Below are positions 42,830 to 51,542 of a stretch of DNA of 64,000 nt, piece by piece. Location: NCBI GenBank assembly GCA_018714895.1, contig DVMQ01000007.1, forward strand, positions 1 through 64,000, written 5' to 3'. The DNA comes from Coprovicinus avistercoris (lineage in GTDB: Bacteria > Actinomycetota > Coriobacteriia > Coriobacteriales > Atopobiaceae). The notes under the pieces are model-generated. The model ran no database searches, had not been told where the DNA came from, and was given only the letters and a program-made list of their open reading frames with translations. A program made the translations under genes and the position numbers. Numbering within the stretch: the stretch's first letter is position 1; the number at the start of each line of letters is the position of its first letter.

Positions 42830-44443
42830 ATGCCGAGCCTTGCTGAGGAGGTTTCTTCGCGTCGTACCTTTGCGATTATTTCGCACCCTGACGCAGGAAA
42901 GACCACGCTTACTGAGAAGCTCTTGCTCTACAGCGGAGCCATCCAATCAGCTGGTTCGGTTAAAGGAAAAAGTTCTTCTAAACATGCTGTGTCTGACTGG
43001 ATGGAAATAGAGAAGCAGCGCGGTATTTCCGTAACTTCTTCTGTCCTTCAGTTCCGGTATAACGACTGTTGTATCAACATCTTGGATACACCTGGTCACC
43101 AGGACTTTTCTGAGGATACCTATCGAACACTTATGGCTGCAGACGCTGCTGTTATGGTTATCGATGGAGCAAAGGGTGTTGAGGCTCAGACCATCAAGCT
43201 TTTCCGCGTTTGCACCTTGCGACATATCCCGATTTTCACCTTTGTAAATAAGCTCGATAGAGAAATTCGTGATCCATTTGACTTAATGGATGAAATAGAA
43301 ACAGTCTTGGGCATTCACACTTATCCTATGAATTGGCCTATAGGAAGTGGAAAAAACTTCCGAGGGGTATTCGATAGGGCAAGTCGTCATGTGCTTGCCT
43401 TTGAGGGTGATGGTCGCGCCAATGCTGCAAAGCGTGTGGATGAAATTGAGGCAGAGCTAGGGGATGCTCGCTTAGACTCTCTCATTGGCAAAGAAAACCA
43501 CGCTGCTCTTATCGACGATATTGAGCTTCTTGATGGAGCTGCAGATGCTTTTGATATCGAAGCAGTGCAAAACGGCACCCTTTCACCGGTATTCTTTGGA
43601 TCTGCGCTTACAAACTTTGGTGTTGAACCATTCTTAAAAGATTTTCTTCGGCTTGCTCCAGCACCCACCTCACATATTGATGCTGAGACAGGCCATGCGG
43701 TTGATCCTGTTGAAGAGGGATTTTCTGGGTTTGTCTTTAAGATTCAGGCCAATATGGATAAGAACCATCGCGATCGAATTGCGTTTTTGCGCATTTGTTC
43801 GGGCAAGTTTGAACGTGGCATGGATGCATGGCATGTCCAGGGCAATCACAAAATGAAGCTTGCAACTGGCACCGCCATGATGGCCGATGATCGTGCTACG
43901 GTGGATGAAGCGTATGCAGGAGATATTGTTGGTCTGTTTGATCCCGGTGTATTTTCCATAGGCGATACGCTCTGTGAGATGGGAAAGCATATCCGATATG
44001 CTGGCATTCCAACCTTTGCTCCCGAACATTTTGCGCGTATTGAACAGGTGGATACGCTTAAGCGCAAACAGTTTGTAAAAGGCATGGAAGAGCTTGCCCA
44101 AGAGGGTGCCATCCAGATTTTCCGTGAGCTCGGTCAAGGTATGGAGCGAGTGATTGTTGGTGTGGTTGGCGTGCTTCAGTTCGACGTGCTGGAGCAGCGT
44201 CTCAAGAGCGAATACCACGTATCTGTTCGTCGAACGCCTTTGGCATATTCCGATATCCGTTGGATCAAAGGCGATTATGACGAAGCAGCTGTTCGAGCGC
44301 TTAATCTCACCCGTGATACGCTTCGTGTTGAAGATATGCGTGGCGGTAAATTGCTTCTCTTTACAAGTGCTTGGAATGTTGATTGGGCCAATGAGCACAA
44401 CCCTGATCTTGAGCTTTCTGAATTTGGCAATGTAACGTTTTAG
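42830..44443 (+). CDS. prfC: Peptide chain release factor 3
   Basis: 537 residues. This translational GTPase recycles RF1/RF2 after termination. G1 is ISHPDAGKTTLTEKLLL, switch II is DTPGHQDFSEDTYRTL, and G4 is FVNKLDRE; the RF3-typical insert RTFAIISHPDAGK and the C-terminal GVLQFDVLEQRLKSEY are present. ATG 42830 follows GAGAGAGGAATTTC. The 184-nt divergent gap to the antiporter has no gene; a TACAAT at 42781-42786 may be the -10. It ends in the shared terminator at 44489-44516. Confidence 0.96.
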   Translation: MPSLAEEVSSRRTFAIISHPDAGKTTLTEKLLLYSGAIQSAGSVKGKSSSKHAVSDWMEIEKQRGISVTSSVLQFRYNDCCINILDTPGHQDFSEDTYRTLMAADAAVMVIDGAKGVEAQTIKLFRVCTLRHIPIFTFVNKLDREIRDPFDLMDEIETVLGIHTYPMNWPIGSGKNFRGVFDRASRHVLAFEGDGRANAAKRVDEIEAELGDARLDSLIGKENHAALIDDIELLDGAADAFDIEAVQNGTLSPVFFGSALTNFGVEPFLKDFLRLAPAPTSHIDAETGHAVDPVEEGFSGFVFKIQANMDKNHRDRIAFLRICSGKFERGMDAWHVQGNHKMKLATGTAMMADDRATVDEAYAGDIVGLFDPGVFSIGDTLCEMGKHIRYAGIPTFAPEHFARIEQVDTLKRKQFVKGMEELAQEGAIQIFRELGQGMERVIVGVVGVLQFDVLEQRLKSEYHVSVRRTPLAYSDIRWIKGDYDEAAVRALNLTRDTLRVEDMRGGKLLLFTSAWNVDWANEHNPDLELSEFGNVTF

Positions 44444-44488
44444 GCTTCTATTTAAGCTTTCTAAATTGATTTCTACACTTTCGTTTAA

Positions 44489-44516
44489 AAAAGGGATTGC
44501 AGATGCAATCCCTTTT
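44489..44516. terminator. Bidirectional terminator between prfC and the MBL hydrolase gene
   Basis: AAAAGGGATTGC (44489-44500), loop AGAT, GCAATCCCTTTT (44505-44516), a perfect 12-bp stem. T or A runs flank both sides, so it can end transcripts from both convergent genes. Confidence 0.85.
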
Positions 44517-44521
44517 ACACG

Positions 44522-45193
44522 TTATCGCTTTAGCTTGCGAACAACCCTAATGCGTGGATCAACATGAGCTGCAAACGTATCAAAGTCTGTATAAGTTCCG
44601 ACAATACTTCCATAGTGAATAGGAATGACTACCTGCGGCTTTATAGAGTTGGTAAAAGCCGCTGCCTGTAGAGGATCCATGGTGTATGTTCCGCCAATTG
44701 GAATAAGCGCAATATCACACGAAATCTTTTCATTGTCTGCGTTTTGATCGGTATCTCCCGCACAGAATATGCGAACTGGGTTATCGGGGAATGTCAAAAT
44801 GTAACCAAGCCAGCCATGAGCTTGTGGGTGCATCTCAAGGCGTTCCGGCAGAACGTTATAGGCAGGAACAGCTTCGACTATAAGGTCAGGAAAGTGCTGA
44901 ATGTCTCCAGCACACATTGAGGTAATGTCAGAAACCCCAAGAGAACGCACCTCGTCTTTAACCGAAGCAGGAACAATAAATCGTGTTGTTTGATGTTTTA
45001 CCGCATCAATAGCCTCAGGGGAAAGATGATCATAATGGCTGTGTGTAATACAGATATACGTTGCGTCATGACGTGATTCTTCATCAGTAAGGTGAAAGGG
45101 ATCAAGCCATACAACAGTGTCATGTGGGCCTTCGATTCGGATAGCACTCTGAGTTGGCACTGCTATGGAATCAAGCATCTCAGAAATATTCAT
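44522..45193 (-). CDS. UlaG-like metallo-beta-lactamase-fold hydrolase
   Basis: 223 residues. The metal motif is THSHYDHLS (HxHxDH), with later ligands in FCAGDTDQN and PIHYGSIVGT. Short family of cytoplasmic MBL proteins (UlaG/UPF0173-like) with unknown or lactone/phosphodiester substrates. It ends 6 nt from the shared terminator. It lies 18 nt downstream of the 2-hydroxyacid dehydrogenase gene on the same strand, so the two may share a message. Confidence 0.88.
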   Translation of the reverse strand: MNISEMLDSIAVPTQSAIRIEGPHDTVVWLDPFHLTDEESRHDATYICITHSHYDHLSPEAIDAVKHQTTRFIVPASVKDEVRSLGVSDITSMCAGDIQHFPDLIVEAVPAYNVLPERLEMHPQAHGWLGYILTFPDNPVRIFCAGDTDQNADNEKISCDIALIPIGGTYTMDPLQAAAFTNSIKPQVVIPIHYGSIVGTYTDFDTFAAHVDPRIRVVRKLKR

Positions 45194-45211
45194 CGTGGCT
45201 ACCTCCTCTTT

Positions 45212-46195
45212 TTAGAGCACTTCATAGGCGGAAGTTTGGTTGTTTAAAAATGCCTGTAGCGCATATGTTGTGCTTCGAACCATGCCTTCCACATCCTCTT
45301 CTGTATAAAAAGCCATATGAGGAGAAACGATCACATTGGGATACGCCATCAGTAATGCACGATCTCTGTTAGGAAGGACGCTCAGACTTTTATTCTGGTA
45401 GTACAGATTTGATTCATGTTCGACTGTGTCGAGAGCAGCCGCACTCAACTTTCCTGATTCAATAGCGTCAATAAGTGCGTTGGTATCAACCAACATGCCG
45501 CGTGCGGCATTAATGAGAATAGCGCCGCTTTTCATGAGATTAAATTCACGTGCGCCGATGAGATGATAATTTTCCGGCAAGCCAGGTGCGTGAAGTGTTA
45601 CGAGGTCAGAGGCAGATAAAAGCGCATCCAAGCTCGTATAGCTTACCGTTTCAGAGAGTTTATCGTTTGGGTAGGGGTCATAGGCGAGAATTTTGCACCC
45701 AAAGCCGCTCAGTTCTTGCGCTACCTGAGAGCCGATTGCGCCGGTGCCAATAATGCCAACAGTGCATGAAGAGAGCGTGCGACCTATCTTGCCTTCAAGA
45801 TCAAAGTTCTGTACAGCATTTTGATTGAAGATAAGCTTTGCTCGGCGAAGAGCCATGAGCATTAACATTATGGTGTAATCGGCTACACCTTCCGGTGGAT
45901 ATGCGGCATGGGCAATGCGCATGCCAAGAGCGTGTGCGTGCTCAACGTCAATATGGTCATATCCAATAGAGCGTGTTGCTATTGCACGAATACCCAATGC
46001 ATGATAGGTATCCAAAAGAGATGCGGGCATAGGATTCGTGATAATTGAGAGGGCATCGGCGCCTTGAGCGAGTGCCGCGTTATCTTCATTTGGATAATCC
46101 GACGTCCAATTAAAACTAAAGCCTGCCTCAGCGGCTATCTTTTTGAGTACAGGCAGCTCATCATAAGGACGAAGCGCATACGCAAAGAGTTTCAT
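45212..46195 (-). CDS. D-2-hydroxyacid (probably D-lactate) dehydrogenase
   Basis: 327 residues from ATG 46195, with GGAGGAATT directly upstream; a 35-residue longer reading has no site. NAD-binding motif GIIGTGAIGSQVAQELSGFG, substrate Arg in INAARGMLVD, Glu in VEHE, and the catalytic His in NVIVSPHMAFYTEE. RSIGYDHIDVEHA is close to D-lactate dehydrogenases (LdhA/VanH group). It would reduce pyruvate to D-lactate and recycle NADH in fermentation; other 2-oxoacids are possible. It is divergent from the DHA2 exporter gene. Confidence 0.9.
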   Translation of the reverse strand: MKLFAYALRPYDELPVLKKIAAEAGFSFNWTSDYPNEDNAALAQGADALSIITNPMPASLLDTYHALGIRAIATRSIGYDHIDVEHAHALGMRIAHAAYPPEGVADYTIMLMLMALRRAKLIFNQNAVQNFDLEGKIGRTLSSCTVGIIGTGAIGSQVAQELSGFGCKILAYDPYPNDKLSETVSYTSLDALLSASDLVTLHAPGLPENYHLIGAREFNLMKSGAILINAARGMLVDTNALIDAIESGKLSAAALDTVEHESNLYYQNKSLSVLPNRDRALLMAYPNVIVSPHMAFYTEEDVEGMVRSTTYALQAFLNNQTSAYEVL

Positions 46196-46292
46196 AATTC
46201 CTCCGAAGACGATTGCTAGCTCAATAGTGAGATTATTGGATTGTCTGTTGATGTATGTATGGTAGAGGTAAATGGTAAAAAGGGTTTTGGTA

Positions 46293-46435
46293 TTATCCAC
46301 ATTTGCCGATTGTGGTCAACGAGCTGGCTGGCCTGAGGGCGCATTTCTTGAGAGGCTGTGACCCCGCCCCCAGTGGATACCCGCATTTAGCACCCTAACG
46401 AATTGTTAGGCCTAAGCGCTTTACGTATCTATGAA
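46293..46435 (+). other. GC-rich, potentially structured leader before the DHA2 exporter
   Basis: Inside the 257-nt divergent gap the segment 46310-46385 is much richer in GC than other gaps here and can pair with itself. TATCCAC (46294-46300) pairs with GTGGATA (46373-46379). Inside, GGTCA (46314-46318) pairs with TGACC (46359-46363), and GGGCG (46337-46341) with CGCCC (46365-46369), which would cross the previous helix as a pseudoknot. A separate hairpin CCTAAC-GAATT-GTTAGG follows at 46394-46410. It matches no riboswitch class I recognise. TTATCCACA at 46293-46301 is also an exact DnaA-box sequence. Confidence 0.4.
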
Positions 46436-46452
46436 CTGGAGGTTCTCTTTTT

Positions 46453-47955
46453 ATGTCTCATGCACCAATTCTGCAAGACAACCCAGACGCACAAACAAAA
46501 CAAGTAACGGAAAAACATTACAACCGCTGGGCAATTCTTTTTACGGTTGCCGTTATGTCATTTATGTCCACTTTGGATAGCAGCATTATCAATGTTGCTC
46601 TGCCGCTTATGCAGCAGGCATTGTCAGTGGATGGCACAGCTATTCAGCTTGTATCGAGCGCATATCTCATTTCGTTATGTATGACCGTGCTTGTGTTCGG
46701 GCGTCTCGGCGATATCTTTGGCAAAGTTCGATTCTTTCAATTTGGAGTTGCGCTCTTCACGGTGGGATCACTCTTATGTGGTCTTTCCACCACTTTTCCC
46801 ATGCTGGTAATATCTCGTGTTCTCCAAGGTGTTGGTGGTTCGAGCGCACTGGCAACAAATATGGGAATTGTCACCGAGATTTTTCCTGCTTCCGAGCGCG
46901 GTCGAGCTCTTGGCATTGTGAGTACCTTTATTTCTCTGGGTCTTATGTGTGGTCCAGTCCTTGGCGGTGTTTTAATCGCGTACTTTCCGTGGGAAGCGAT
47001 CTTTCTTATCAATGTTCCAATTGGTGTCATTGCTTTTGGTGCAGGAGTAATGACGTTACCGCGCGATACTGCGTATGTATCGTCTGAACGTCCGCGTTTC
47101 GATGTGTTAGGAACACTCGTTTTTATTCCGGCACTTTTCTGTCTTTATATGGTGATAAGCTCCGGCGCTGCAATGCCCATGCCCCTTATGCTGAGTGTTT
47201 TGGGTGCGGGGCTTGCTCTCTTCGTTCTTTTTATTGTTGTTGAGCGACGTGCAGATATGCCTCTTGTACGCGTTTCACTTTTTAGGAATTCAGTCTTTAC
47301 CGCCAATGTCGTTACGATGCTGCTGGTATTTTGCGGGGTAGGAGCAACTGAATATCTCATTCCGTTCTTCTTGCAAAATGCCTGTGGGTATCCTTCAGAC
47401 ATTGCTGGCATCCTTCTTACTGCCATTCCAATTGCTATGGCAGTCTTAGGACCAATTTCTGGAGCTGTTGCCGACCGTGTGGGAAGCACAAAACCTTGCT
47501 TAATAGGACTTGCCATTTATGCTGTAGGAATTATATGCGTGGCATTTTTGCCCGTGAATGCTGGTGTGGTGCAGATCTATCTCACAATCGCCTTTATGTC
47601 GGTTGGTTCTGGCTTATTTCAATCGCCTAACAACTCTCTTGTTATGGGTGCAGTTGAGGAAAACGACCTTGGATTTGCGGGCAGCCTCGTCTCGCTCATC
47701 CGTAATATGGGCATGAGTTTGGGTGTATCTGGAGGAACAGCATTGCTCTATGGACATATGAGCTATCTTGCCCAACGTCCAATTTCTTCGTATGTGCCAG
47801 ATCGTCCAGAGTTGTTTGAGGCTGGATTTAGTTTTGCGTTAGTAATAATTGCGGTTGGCGTAGCGCTTGGTTTTATTCTTACCGTCCTTGGTGCATATTT
47901 AAGGCGTCGTCAAAGGCAAGACGCAATGAAATCTATGTCTGTTGAGCATGTGTAA
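46453..47955 (+). CDS. DHA2-family (EmrB/QacA-type) major facilitator exporter
   Basis: 500 residues with about 14 membrane helices. Helix 1 carries STLDSSIINVALPLM (DHA2 motif D1), the loop after helix 2 has FGRLGDIFGKVRFF (motif A), VISRVLQGVGGSSALATN is motif B and GLMCGPVLGGVLIAYFPWEAIFLINVPIGV is motif C of drug:H+ antiporters. Likely proton-driven export of toxic compounds from the cytoplasm; the substrate is unknown. No TetR/MarR regulator gene is adjacent, so control may lie in the long leader. ATG 46453 follows CTGGAGGTTC at unusually long spacing (about 8-10 nt). Confidence 0.93.
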   Translation: MSHAPILQDNPDAQTKQVTEKHYNRWAILFTVAVMSFMSTLDSSIINVALPLMQQALSVDGTAIQLVSSAYLISLCMTVLVFGRLGDIFGKVRFFQFGVALFTVGSLLCGLSTTFPMLVISRVLQGVGGSSALATNMGIVTEIFPASERGRALGIVSTFISLGLMCGPVLGGVLIAYFPWEAIFLINVPIGVIAFGAGVMTLPRDTAYVSSERPRFDVLGTLVFIPALFCLYMVISSGAAMPMPLMLSVLGAGLALFVLFIVVERRADMPLVRVSLFRNSVFTANVVTMLLVFCGVGATEYLIPFFLQNACGYPSDIAGILLTAIPIAMAVLGPISGAVADRVGSTKPCLIGLAIYAVGIICVAFLPVNAGVVQIYLTIAFMSVGSGLFQSPNNSLVMGAVEENDLGFAGSLVSLIRNMGMSLGVSGGTALLYGHMSYLAQRPISSYVPDRPELFEAGFSFALVIIAVGVALGFILTVLGAYLRRRQRQDAMKSMSVEHV

Positions 47956-48009
47956 TACGTTATATACGTGAACTTTCCCTGCAGGTACTTTTTCCGGGGT
48001 ATTTTTTCA

Positions 48010-48038
48010 TTGACCAGGGCTGGTCTAGCTGGTAGTAT
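48010..48038 (+). promoter_or_regulatory. Promoter of rplU-rpmA with overlapping inverted repeats
   Basis: TTGACC (48010-48015), 17-nt spacer, TAGTAT (48033-48038). Inverted repeats overlap both boxes: ACCAG-GG-CTGGT (48013-48024) and AGCTGG-N8-CCAGCT (48027-48046) around the -10. These may be an operator or a leader structure. Confidence 0.65.
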
Positions 48039-48078
48039 ATCCAGCTGTTGCACCAACCCCATCTATGAAGGGCATAAC

Positions 48079-48426
48079 ATGTACGCAATCGTTTCTACTG
48101 GCGGCAAGCAGTATAAGGTTGCCAAGGGCGACGTCATTGACGTTGAGAAGCTCAACGCGCAGCCTGGTGAGCAGGTCATGCTTGACGTTCTCATGGTCAA
48201 TGATGGTAAATCCATCAACGTGAATGCAGAGTCTCTTGCAGACCAGAAGGTCGCCTGCAAGGTTCTCGAGCAATTCCGCGGCGAGAAGCAGCTCGTCTTC
48301 AAGTTTAAGAAGCGTAAGCGCTATCACCGTCTGAAGGGTCACCGTCAAAACCTCACTAAGCTCGAGGTTGTCTCCATTCCTGGTGAGTCTGAGGCGGCTG
48401 AGCAGGCTACTACGGACGCCGAGTAG
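48079..48426 (+). CDS. rplU: 50S ribosomal protein L21
   Basis: 115 residues from ATG 48079 (AAGGG upstream); an apparent 37-residue N-terminal extension runs back through the promoter and is rejected. YAIVSTGGKQYKVAKGDVIDVEKL is the L21 N-terminus and FKKRKRYHRLKGHRQNLTKLEV the rRNA-binding C-terminal half. The last 14 residues are an acidic Ala/Glu extension. It assembles on 23S rRNA and is followed by rpmA after 36 nt. Confidence 0.97.
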   Translation: MYAIVSTGGKQYKVAKGDVIDVEKLNAQPGEQVMLDVLMVNDGKSINVNAESLADQKVACKVLEQFRGEKQLVFKFKKRKRYHRLKGHRQNLTKLEVVSIPGESEAAEQATTDAE

Positions 48427-48462
48427 TTTCAGCTTTACTTCGAGTAGATAGGCAGGTAGATC

Positions 48463-48717
48463 ATGGCTCATAAGAAAGGTCTCGGCTCATCCCGTAACGG
48501 TCGCGACTCCCACGCACAGCGTCTTGGTACCAAGGTTTTTGGTGGTCAGGCTATTAAGACTGGTCAGATCATCGTTCGTCAGCGTGGTACTCACATTCAT
48601 CCGGGTGCCAATGTTGGTCGTGGCAAGGATGACACCCTTTTCGCCCTCACCGATGGTGTCGTTCAGTTCAAGAAGGGTGTTAAGCACACTGTCTCTGTAG
48701 TTCCTGCAGAGGCTTAG
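48463..48717 (+). CDS. rpmA: 50S ribosomal protein L27
   Basis: 84 residues. It starts directly with AHKKGLGSSRNGRDSHAQRLG, so it does not carry the extra N-terminal peptide that Firmicutes remove with the Prp protease, and no prp gene lies between rplU and rpmA. The N-terminal tail reaches the peptidyl transferase centre. It is followed by the terminator at 48743. Confidence 0.97.
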   Translation: MAHKKGLGSSRNGRDSHAQRLGTKVFGGQAIKTGQIIVRQRGTHIHPGANVGRGKDDTLFALTDGVVQFKKGVKHTVSVVPAEA

Positions 48718-48742
48718 GCTTAAACAATATAGAATTGTTTTC

Positions 48743-48772
48743 AAACCCTCGGCCGTTTGCGACCGAGGGTTT
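48743..48772 (+). terminator. Terminator after rpmA
   Basis: AAACCCTCGG (48743-48752) and CCGAGGGTTT (48763-48772), a 10-bp stem, loop of 10 nt, followed by ATTTTC. The obg gene begins 54 nt later, so it needs read-through or its own promoter. Confidence 0.85.
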
Positions 48773-48826
48773 ATTTTCATACACTGGCTTTATATGAGTC
48801 GTCAGAAATTCTCGGAGGAAGTTGAC

Positions 48827-50227
48827 ATGTCTCTATTCACCGATCTTTCCAGAATCAATGTTCGTGGCGGTGATGGCGGCGCCGGCTGCATGTCATTCCG
48901 CCGAGAAGCACATGTGCCTAAGGGTGGACCTGATGGTGGAGACGGCGGCAATGGTGGAGATGTCATTCTCGAAGCTGATCCACAGCTTTCAAGCTTGATT
49001 GATTATCGCTTTAAACATCATTTTCGAGCTGAGCGCGGAACACATGGTCAAGGTGCTCGTAAGCACGGCCGTTCAGGAGAAGACCTCGTGCTTCGTGTAC
49101 CACTTGGAACAGTGGTGCGAGAACTTGATCCGGAAACAATGGAACCGCTCTACCAAATAGCTGATCTTACCCACCCAGGTGAACGAGTAATTGTTGGTCC
49201 TGGCGGTATTGGTGGTCGAGGCAACATTCACTTTGTTACCTCTACAAGGCGAGCCCCTGCTTTTGCTGAAAAGGGTGAACCAGCTCGAGACCATTGGATT
49301 GAGCTTGAAATGAAGCTTATGGCAGATGTCGCTCTTGTCGGCATGCCAAGTGTTGGTAAGAGTTCGCTTATTGCTCGCGTGAGTGCCGCTCGTCCAAAAA
49401 TTGCTGATTATCCTTTTACCACCTTGGTTCCAAATCTCGGTGTTGTTCGAACATCGGATGATGCTTCATTTGTTATGGCAGATGTGCCTGGCCTTATTGA
49501 AGGGGCAAGTGAGGGCAAGGGACTCGGTCATCAGTTTTTGCGTCATATTGAGCGCACGGCCTTGATCGTTCATATCGTTGATGCAACAGGGGGATTTGAA
49601 GGCCGCGATCCGGTTGAGGATTACCACATCATCAATCACGAGCTCGAAGCGTATGCTGCAGAGCTTGCAGCAAGACCTCAAATTGTTGTTGCGAATAAAT
49701 GCGATATGCCCAATACCGCAGAGGCAATTGCAGCTCTTCGGGCTGCTGCAGAGGCAGACGGTCGACAGTTCTTTGCAATTTCCACGCTTACGGGTGAGGG
49801 ATTAGAGGCACTTATCGGTGCATGTGCACAAGAAGTCAAAAAGCTTCGTGCCGAAATGGTTGTGGATACTTCAACACCGTCAAATGATCGAATTTGGGAG
49901 CGTCGTCGTAGAGAGCGTGATCGTGCCTTCACTATCTCTAACCTGGGTGGCGGCGTATTTCGGGTTTCTGGTCCTGCTGTTGAACGTATGGTTGTTCAAA
50001 CAGACTGGGATAATGACGAAGCTATTCTTTTCCTCCAACATCGTTTTGAGCGTATGGGCCTTGATGATGCTCTTGAAAAAGCCGGTTGCACAAACGGTGA
50101 TGAAGTGCGCATTCTTGATTATTCGTTCAACTATGAAGGTCTTGGTGGCGACGATAGGTTTGCTGAGCTCGACGATATCGACGATGCGGTTCTCTCCGAA
50201 TTTGAAGAGGGGGAACGTAGGCGATGA
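48827..50227 (+). CDS. obg: GTPase Obg (ribosome assembly / stress GTPase)
   Basis: 466 residues from ATG 48827, which has GGAGGAA 6 nt upstream; an ATG 33 nt earlier lacks a site. The glycine-rich Obg fold covers 1-158 (GGDGGAGCMSFRREAHVPKGGPDGGDGG), then the G domain with GMPSVGKSSL (G1), DVPGLIEGASEGKGLG (G3) and NKCDM (G4), and a C-terminal OCT domain (about 350-430) with a short acidic/Arg tail. It binds the 50S subunit and ppGpp in other bacteria. It overlaps proB by 4 nt. Confidence 0.96.
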   Translation: MSLFTDLSRINVRGGDGGAGCMSFRREAHVPKGGPDGGDGGNGGDVILEADPQLSSLIDYRFKHHFRAERGTHGQGARKHGRSGEDLVLRVPLGTVVRELDPETMEPLYQIADLTHPGERVIVGPGGIGGRGNIHFVTSTRRAPAFAEKGEPARDHWIELEMKLMADVALVGMPSVGKSSLIARVSAARPKIADYPFTTLVPNLGVVRTSDDASFVMADVPGLIEGASEGKGLGHQFLRHIERTALIVHIVDATGGFEGRDPVEDYHIINHELEAYAAELAARPQIVVANKCDMPNTAEAIAALRAAAEADGRQFFAISTLTGEGLEALIGACAQEVKKLRAEMVVDTSTPSNDRIWERRRRERDRAFTISNLGGGVFRVSGPAVERMVVQTDWDNDEAILFLQHRFERMGLDDALEKAGCTNGDEVRILDYSFNYEGLGGDDRFAELDDIDDAVLSEFEEGERRR

Positions 50228-51438
50228 CTTCTATAAAGCAAACACCTTCATCTCAACCGTCCGGTACTGTTGCATACGAAGTTAATGAATGTGGACAAAT
50301 TAGTACATCTGGACCACTTGTTTCATCGGGTGCAACGGTGGTGGCAAAAGTTGGTTCTTCCACGCTCATGGGACCTGATGATGAGCTGGATCGCAGTTTT
50401 ATCCGCTCTCTTTGCGAGCAAATATGTGCATTAAGATCTCGTGGCTTGCGTGTCATTCTTGTATCGAGTGGCGCTGCTGCAACTGGTCGAGCAAGACTGG
50501 GTTTTGATGCAAGACCTTCAGACATTCCAACACTTCAGGCCTGTGCATCGGCTGGACAGGCAGCGCTTACTGAGGCGTATGCAGAGGTGCTGGCCGAACG
50601 TGGTGTGCCATGTGGACAAGTACTGCTAACCCGTGCAGATGTAACTGATAGAACCGGTTACCTCAATGCTCGTAACACACTCGAGCGTTTGTTGGAGCTC
50701 GGCGCTGTTCCCGTCGTAAATGAAAATGACACGGTGAGTGTTCGAGAATTTACGTTTGGTGACAATGATATGCTCGGCGCCATTGTTGCAACGCTTATTG
50801 ATGCAGATCTCTATGTGATTCTGTCTGATGTCGCTGGACTTTATACTGCCAATCCACAGGAGAACCCTTCTGCACAGTTGATTACTCGCGTCGAGCATGT
50901 GGATGGACGCATTATTAGCATGGCCGGAGGAACGGAGTCCTCTTATGGCACGGGCGGCATGGCAACCAAGGTGCGTGCGGGGCGCGCAATGCTTGCTGCG
51001 GGTATTCCTATGGTTGTTTGTGAAGGTCGTATGCCTGAAGCATTACAACGTGCCGTGGATGGAACGGTGCCGGGAACGCTTTTTGCTCCTGCAGAGAGTG
51101 CTTCCATCCATCATGAACAGGCACGCAAGCTTTGGATTGGACTCGCCGGGGTTTCCCGCGGCGCTCTCATTGCGGATGATGGAGCGTGCCGTGCCCTTAT
51201 CAATAGGGGAGCTTCACTATTGCCAGTGGGCGTGATAGATGTGCATGGCGATTTTAACGCCGGTGATATCGTGAGCATCTATTCACGAGCAGGTGATTTG
51301 GTTGCTCGTGGTATCTGTCGTTTTTCCTCGGATGAAATGCGAAAAATAAGAGGACTTCGGCTTGATATTATTTCTCGTTTTCTTTCAGATCGAGCAGATA
51401 GTCCTGCGGTACATCGAGACGAAATGCTTGTTTTCTAA
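50224..51438 (+). CDS. proB: Glutamate 5-kinase
   Basis: 404 residues. Amino-acid-kinase domain begins at about residue 38 (TVVAKVGSSTL) after an unusual 37-residue Ser/Thr-rich leader; RVILVSSGAAATGRARLG, NENDTVS and YGTGGMATKVRAGRAM follow. A C-terminal PUA domain (about 300-385) is present as in E. coli ProB. It phosphorylates glutamate for proline synthesis. A shorter start cannot be excluded, but the ATGA overlap with obg supports the long form. proA follows after 104 nt. Confidence 0.94.
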   Translation: MTSIKQTPSSQPSGTVAYEVNECGQISTSGPLVSSGATVVAKVGSSTLMGPDDELDRSFIRSLCEQICALRSRGLRVILVSSGAAATGRARLGFDARPSDIPTLQACASAGQAALTEAYAEVLAERGVPCGQVLLTRADVTDRTGYLNARNTLERLLELGAVPVVNENDTVSVREFTFGDNDMLGAIVATLIDADLYVILSDVAGLYTANPQENPSAQLITRVEHVDGRIISMAGGTESSYGTGGMATKVRAGRAMLAAGIPMVVCEGRMPEALQRAVDGTVPGTLFAPAESASIHHEQARKLWIGLAGVSRGALIADDGACRALINRGASLLPVGVIDVHGDFNAGDIVSIYSRAGDLVARGICRFSSDEMRKIRGLRLDIISRFLSDRADSPAVHRDEMLVF

Positions 51439-51467
51439 TGTCATGAGATGGTTACTGCAAAAAGGCT

Positions 51468-51485
51468 GTTTTACACTAGTAAAAC
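51468..51485 (+). repeat. Short inverted repeat upstream of proA
   Basis: GTTTTAC (51468-51474), loop ACTA, GTAAAAC (51479-51485) in the 104-nt proB-proA gap, the only gap of size in the obg-rsfS operon. It may be an operator or a processing hairpin; chance is possible at this length. Confidence 0.4.
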
Positions 51486-51542
51486 TCGAAAGTTTAAGAG
51501 GAATGATTATTTTTATGCGTGAGAGAAGGAAAGGAGAGCTCA

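Noticed and set aside
43670..44398. 242-codon minus-strand open frame inside prfC
   Set aside because: Antisense shadow of a conserved GTPase gene; composition mirrors the prfC codons.
46293..46440. Known riboswitch class (TPP, guanidine, fluoride, preQ1, Mn) before the DHA2 exporter
   Set aside because: Checked by eye for the conserved cores of these classes; none is present, so only an unclassified structure is proposed.
47968..48078. 37-residue N-terminal extension of L21
   Set aside because: It would run through the rplU promoter; ATG 48079 gives the universal L21 start.
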